Assembly: GCA_900539665.1 (NCBI GenBank)
Contig: UQCV01000049.1
Location: 1 to 17,740 of the forward strand
Reading direction: 5' to 3'
Origin: an uncultured Succinivibrionaceae bacterium
GTDB taxonomy: Bacteria > Pseudomonadota > Gammaproteobacteria > Enterobacterales > Succinivibrionaceae
Length of the DNA stretch: 17,740 nucleotides
Shown here: positions 13,795 through 17,740 of the stretch, in pieces
Layout of the letters: the number at the start of each line of letters is the position of its first letter
Position numbering within the stretch: the stretch's first letter is position 1
The notes under the pieces: model-generated
Databases searched by the model: none
The model's input: only the letters and a program-made list of their open reading frames with translations
What the model was told of the DNA's origin: nothing
Position numbers and translations under genes: made by a program

Positions 13795-14223
13795 AACGTC
13801 TTCCCTTTGGTTTTGTTTTTAGTAGTTTAGTCGCTGTCGATAATATATGACCATTCAGGATTAAGAGAAAAGCCAAGGTGTATGTGGGTAGATTTTTAGT
13901 AAAAACTAATATTACCTATTGAAAACATATAATGGCTTAAAATATTTGATACATCTTGAATTGAACAATGGTGCATTTTAACATCATTTAAGCTGCGAAA
14001 TATAAATTTTAGGTAAAAAACGCCCGTTTAGTTGGAAAACGTGATTGCGGTAGATTGAAATTTATAAAAGATTCCATGAATAAGCAAGACCAAGTCTAGT
14101 TACAAAGTTTAAAAGTTACAAATTTTACTTTGCCTAAATAAACAACCACATCTCATTACGGAATGTGGTTGCTTGCTCATTATAACCTAGACCCAATTGG
14201 GTTAAGTTCTAAATGTGTTTTGC
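13795..14223. other. 429-bp intergenic region between purB and corA
   Basis: No gene is seen. The right part holds the purB terminator and a palindrome, ACCCAATTGGGT (14191-14202). AGTTACAAA occurs twice, 16 bp apart (14098-14106, 14114-14122). The rest is AT-rich and must contain the corA promoter, but I cannot pick a convincing pair of boxes. No Mg2+-sensor-like leader is evident. Confidence 0.5.
14134..14171 (-). terminator. Probable terminator of purB
   Basis: On the minus strand CAACCACAT (14171-14163) pairs with ATGTGGTTG (14151-14143) around an 11-nt loop, followed by TTTATTTAG. It is 53 bp after the purB stop. Confidence 0.7.
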
Positions 14224-15597
14224 TTAGATTTCTTTAGCAAATTCTACTGCTCGACCGATGTAGTTAGCAGGGGTTAACTTTCGTAAAGCTTCCTTGCCTT
14301 CTTCTGGGATGTCGAGAGTATCGATGAACTGAAGCATGATTTCGCGGTTTACCTTTTGACCACGAGTCAAAGCCTTGAGCTTTTCATAAGGCTTGTCAAC
14401 ACCGTAACGACGCATTACAGTCTGGTATGGTTCAGCAAGAACTTCCCAGTTGTGGTCGAGTTCGTCGAGCATATGCTGAGTATTAGCTTCAAGCTTGCTT
14501 ACACCCTTTAAGGTTGACTTCATAGCGATTTCAGTATAACCAACAGCTACCCCGAGGTTACGAAGTACGGTTGAGTCAGTAAGGTCACGCTGCCAACGGC
14601 TAACTGGGAGTTTGCCAGCAAGGTGATTGAAGATAGCGTTAGCGATACCGATGTTACCTTCTGAGTTTTCGAAATCGATAGGGTTTACCTTGTGAGGCAT
14701 GGTAGAAGAACCAACTTCACCAGCAATGGTACGCTGCTTGAAGGTGCCAAGGCAGATGTAACCCCAAATATCACGGTCGAAATCGAGCACGATAGTATTG
14801 AAACGAGCGATAGCATCGAAGAGTTCAGCGATGTAATCGTGTGGTTCGATCTGGATAGTGTATGGATTCCAAGTAAGGCCTAAACCTTCTTCAAATTCAC
14901 GGCTGAATTCTTTCCAGTCAACTTGTGGATAAGCTGACATGTGGGCGTTGTAGTTACCAACAGCACCGTTGATCTTAGCCATAAGTTCAACGTCCATGAT
15001 CTGCTTTAACTGACGACGGAGACGGTAAACTACGTTAGCCATTTCTTTACCGAGAGTAGTAGGAGAAGCTGGCTGACCGTGGGTTCTTGACATCATTGGA
15101 GCTTCTGCATATTTCTTAGCAAGTTCAGTAATAGCGTCAATAACCTGGTTGAACATAGGAGCAATAACTTCTTCACGTGCTTCTTTAAGCATAAGAGCGT
15201 GAGAGTTGTTGTTGATATCTTCAGAAGTACATGCGAAGTGGATGAATTCCTTCACAGCGTTGATTTCCGGCATAGTGGCAACTTTGTCTTTAAGGAAGTA
15301 TTCAACAGCCTTCACGTCGTGATTGGTTACGCTTTCGTGCTTCTTAATAGCCTGAGCGTCTTCTACATTGAAGTTTTTAACGATATTATTAAGGAAAGCA
15401 ATTGCTTCAGCGCTGAAAGCCGGAACTTCCTTGATAGCTGGAGTAGCAGCTAATTTCTTAAGCCATTCTACTTCAACGGTGACACGGAAACGCATCAAAC
15501 CAAATTCTGAAAAAATGCCACGTAAGTCGGCACATTTGCTAGCGTATCTACCGTCGATTGGAGATACGGCTGTCAATGATGAAAGTTCAAGTTCCAT
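14224..15597 (-). CDS. purB: Adenylosuccinate lyase
   Basis: PurB catalyses two fumarate-releasing steps in purine synthesis: SAICAR to AICAR, and adenylosuccinate to AMP. The 457 residues compare with 456 in E. coli. The fumarase/aspartase superfamily signature GSSTMPHKVNP is at 296-306, including catalytic Ser297. RTHGQPASPTTLG (171-183) carries His173, and TSEDINN lies near 124-130. AGGAG is present but 11 bp before the ATG, slightly far. The start codon lies inside a 6-bp inverted repeat, TTCCAT/ATGGAA. It is 59 bp downstream of hflD, so it is probably co-transcribed with it, as in E. coli. Confidence 0.98.
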   Translation of the reverse strand: MELELSSLTAVSPIDGRYASKCADLRGIFSEFGLMRFRVTVEVEWLKKLAATPAIKEVPAFSAEAIAFLNNIVKNFNVEDAQAIKKHESVTNHDVKAVEYFLKDKVATMPEINAVKEFIHFACTSEDINNNSHALMLKEAREEVIAPMFNQVIDAITELAKKYAEAPMMSRTHGQPASPTTLGKEMANVVYRLRRQLKQIMDVELMAKINGAVGNYNAHMSAYPQVDWKEFSREFEEGLGLTWNPYTIQIEPHDYIAELFDAIARFNTIVLDFDRDIWGYICLGTFKQRTIAGEVGSSTMPHKVNPIDFENSEGNIGIANAIFNHLAGKLPVSRWQRDLTDSTVLRNLGVAVGYTEIAMKSTLKGVSKLEANTQHMLDELDHNWEVLAEPYQTVMRRYGVDKPYEKLKALTRGQKVNREIMLQFIDTLDIPEEGKEALRKLTPANYIGRAVEFAKEI

Positions 15598-15656
15598 AAT
15601 GGAATCAGCTCCTAAGTGTTAAGCACGTATATACGCGTAAGAGATAAAGTGATTGG

Positions 15657-16340
15657 TTAGCTCCGATGTTGCAATAGCTGGTGAGCACATGTAAACATCT
15701 TTTTACGATTAAACAGAAGATCTCTGCCTTTGCCACCAAGTTGTCGCCATAATATCACAGCTCGAATGGCAGCAAAAATTAATGTTCTAATTCTATCTTG
15801 AATTACTTGTTGTTTTAAGTAGCAGGCGTTGCCGTAAATTTTAAAACTAGATGCTGTAATCTTCGATATTTTAGCAGTGTAAACCTCGGCAATGTTAGCT
15901 ACATTTTCATTTGAAGTTGGGCTGTAGCCATATTGCCTAGATTTATTTAGAGCCTGATCAAGCATGTCTAAAACATCTTTAGGTACTTTTTGCATAGAAA
16001 ATATTTTGGCTAAAGGGCTTTTGACGATTAGCTGTTTATAAAATGAAGTACCTAAATGAATTATGTACATAACCATGCGGGATTGATCAATCATTTGGGC
16101 ATCAGTTCTATTTGATTCAAAAGTTTCAAAGAAAAATTTAAAACCACTCTGTAGTTTTTCTAGTGGGTAAATTTCATCAATTGAGTTGGGGCTATCTACC
16201 GCTAAGGCTCGAATAGCAATGCGAGATGATTCCTCATCCCAAGTTCCTTTATGGGCAAGTGTAGAAATTTGGCCAACACTCTGACAGATAGCTGCAAAAC
16301 AGATAATCTGTTGTTCGAGTTCTGAATAGTTTTGGTTCAT
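15657..16340 (-). CDS. hflD: HflD family protein
   Basis: HflD is a helical, membrane-associated protein that in E. coli binds the lambda CII regulator; its normal cellular role is poorly defined. Assignment rests on position between mnmA and purB, as in E. coli, and on matching motifs: an N-terminal AAICQSVGQISTLAHKG-like stretch (E. coli AGICQSARLVQQLAHQG) and the C-terminal IRAVILWRQLGGKGRDLLFN (E. coli IRAAVLWHQVGGGRLQLMFS). At 227 residues it is a little longer than E. coli HflD (213), and its middle is divergent. AAGGAAG precedes the ATG. Confidence 0.88.
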   Translation of the reverse strand: MNQNYSELEQQIICFAAICQSVGQISTLAHKGTWDEESSRIAIRALAVDSPNSIDEIYPLEKLQSGFKFFFETFESNRTDAQMIDQSRMVMYIIHLGTSFYKQLIVKSPLAKIFSMQKVPKDVLDMLDQALNKSRQYGYSPTSNENVANIAEVYTAKISKITASSFKIYGNACYLKQQVIQDRIRTLIFAAIRAVILWRQLGGKGRDLLFNRKKMFTCAHQLLQHRS

Positions 16341-16527
16341 AGATTTCTTCCTTATTATTTATGGCTTTCTAAGCTAGTTAGGAACTGATTGGATTTATTT
16401 AGTTTTGATGCACTGATAAAATTGAAATTCAAGGGGGCATAAGTAGGTCTAAACCACGGTTTATGGATAAAAGATGGTACGAAATAAAGCCAGCTTTTAT
16501 CTTTGACTAATCGGGGATAGAGTTTAG
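16341..16527. other. mnmA-hflD intergenic region with an inverted repeat
   Basis: This 187-bp gap holds GATAAAAG (16466-16473) and CTTTTATC (16494-16501), an 8-bp dyad with a 20-nt spacer. No T-tract terminator is visible, so read-through from mnmA into hflD is possible. Confidence 0.4.
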
Positions 16528-17625
16528 CTATTCATTGAATTTGTGTCTTGATTCAATAATGCCACCGCCTAAACAAACTTCGCCATCATAGAGTACGGCA
16601 CTTTGGCCTGGAGTTACCGCTGCTACTTCTTCATCAAAGGTTACTTTGATTTTGCCTTCACCGTATGGTTCTGCATAACAGGCGATATCTGGTTGGCGGT
16701 ATCTAGTTTTTACCGTGCACTTACGTGCTTCAAATGGCTGACGATCGGTGAAATTCAAATCAGCTGCAATAAGGTAGTTTGACATAAGACGCGGGTGGTT
16801 GTGCCCTTGGGCGACAATTAAAGTATTGCGCGCAATATCTTTGTCTACTACATACCAAGGTTCGTCGGTACTATCCTTACGTCCGCCGATAAAGAGACCT
16901 TTACGCTGGCCTAAAGTATGGTACATAAGACCTTCATGTTCGCCAATCACCTTGCCATCAACTGTTTCAATTGGGCCTTTGTGCGCCGGGAGGAAACGGC
17001 TTAAAAATTCGTTAAAGCGTTTTTCGCCGATAAAACAAATGCCAGTGGAGTCTTTTTTAGTAGCTGTAGAAAGTCCGATTTTAGCCGCAAGTTCACGCAC
17101 ATCAGTCTTTAGCATATCGCCTACTGGGAATAAGGAACGAGCAACCTGAGCTGCGCCCAAAGTATAAAGGAAATAGCTTTGGTCTTTGTTTGGATCGGTT
17201 CCACGTAAAAGTTTAGTTGGGCCGTCACCAAAAGTGCGTCTTACGTAGTGGCCGGTGGCAATATAGTCGGCGTTAAGATCTTCAATGGCGTAATCAAGGA
17301 AAGCTTTGAATTTAATTTCCTTGTTACAGAGAATATCTGGGTTTGGGGTGCGCCCGGCAGAGTATTCGCTTAAAAAGTTTTCGAACACGCGATCCCAATA
17401 TTCAGCTGCGAAATTTATGGTTTTAAGTTCAATACCAATTTTGTCACAAACGCTTCTTGCATCAGCAAGATCAGATGCGGCTGAGCAGTAGGTATCAGTA
17501 TCATCTTCTTCCCAATTTTTCATAAAAAGGCCGGTAACTTCATAGCCTTGTTCCTTTAATAGGTAGGCAGATACAGAAGAGTCAACCCCGCCGGACATGC
17601 CGACGACCACCTTTTTTGCAGACAT
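16528..17625 (-). CDS. mnmA: tRNA 2-thiouridylase MnmA
   Basis: MnmA (TrmU) makes the 2-thio group of wobble uridine 34 in tRNA-Lys, Glu and Gln, using ATP and sulfur relayed by the Tus proteins. The 365 residues compare with 368 in E. coli. The ATP PP-loop GMSGGVDSS is at 9-17. The two catalytic cysteines are Cys100 (TPNPDILCN) and Cys197 (DSTGICFIG). The beta-barrel C-terminal domain is complete. AAGGA lies 7 bp before the ATG. An IS-like right end finishes 37 bp upstream of the start codon, so the native promoter has probably been displaced or lies beyond the repeat. Confidence 0.98.
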   Translation of the reverse strand: MSAKKVVVGMSGGVDSSVSAYLLKEQGYEVTGLFMKNWEEDDTDTYCSAASDLADARSVCDKIGIELKTINFAAEYWDRVFENFLSEYSAGRTPNPDILCNKEIKFKAFLDYAIEDLNADYIATGHYVRRTFGDGPTKLLRGTDPNKDQSYFLYTLGAAQVARSLFPVGDMLKTDVRELAAKIGLSTATKKDSTGICFIGEKRFNEFLSRFLPAHKGPIETVDGKVIGEHEGLMYHTLGQRKGLFIGGRKDSTDEPWYVVDKDIARNTLIVAQGHNHPRLMSNYLIAADLNFTDRQPFEARKCTVKTRYRQPDIACYAEPYGEGKIKVTFDEEVAAVTPGQSAVLYDGEVCLGGGIIESRHKFNE

Positions 17626-17662
17626 GTTAGATCCTTGTTTTGGTTCGTAAATACGGTATTAT

Positions 17663-17740
17663 GTGAACTACTCACCACCTAAAGAGGTGGGAGCTTCGTA
17701 ATTACTCATTAGAGTAATTCTAAAGAAGTTTGATAGCTAT
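17663..17740 (-). mobile_element. IS200/IS605-type right-end repeat, right copy
   Basis: This is the inverted partner of 3-80 (77 of 78 positions identical). On the plus strand the hairpin reads CTCACCACCT, loop AAAG, AGGTGGGAG, with one bulged base; the second stem-loop AATTACTC/GAGTAATT is also intact. The right-end terminus faces inward at 17663, so any element body would lie right of the window. The copy carries C-G where the left copy would have a U-G pair in RNA. Confidence 0.6.

Overview
The window is 17,740 bp of AT-rich chromosomal DNA from a gammaproteobacterium. The evidence is the proteobacterial-type proteins SecA, AsnRS, PurB, HflD, MnmA, CorA and YfcD, which keep close to Escherichia coli lengths, and the gene order mnmA-hflD-purB, which matches E. 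coli. The low G+C and the unusual accessory domains would suit a host-associated Aeromonadales/Succinivibrionaceae-type bacterium, but that placement is a guess.

Layout, left to right: (1) 3-80, one copy of a 78-bp repeat resembling the right end of an IS200/IS605 (TnpB-type) element. (2) secA, 130-2826 (+), with a strong terminator. (3) A dihydrolipoamide-dehydrogenase-like flavoprotein, 3019-4455 (+), lacking one redox cysteine. (4) A 561-bp AT-rich spacer. (5) A DHH phosphoesterase with an extra C-terminal region, 5017-6627 (+), then a tiny ORF with a perfect Shine-Dalgarno and a terminator. (6) Convergent asnS, 6865-8265 (-). (7) A two-gene minus-strand unit of unknown function (lipoprotein, then two-TM membrane protein). 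(8) Divergent yfcD-type Nudix hydrolase (+). (9) A VWA/HExxH protein, 10447-12189 (-), with a long structured leader. (10) corA (-), with an IS200/IS605-type relic between its stop codon and its terminator. (11) purB, hflD and mnmA (all -). (12) 17663-17740, the second copy of the 78-bp repeat, inverted relative to the first.

Most genes are core housekeeping functions: protein export, Asn-tRNA charging, Mg2+ uptake, purine synthesis and tRNA thiolation. Three proteins stand out as non-standard: the Cys-to-Ser flavoprotein, the DHH protein with two PGDYG-like modules, and the orphan CobT/NorD-like VWA protein.

The strongest structural signal is the set of three IS200/IS605-type right-end hairpins. 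The two terminal copies differ at one base and point inward, ending 49 bp before secA and 37 bp before mnmA. They may simply mark where an assembly broke at a repeat, but they also put mobile-element ends directly upstream of two essential-type genes. No CRISPR array, rRNA, tRNA or intact transposase is visible.
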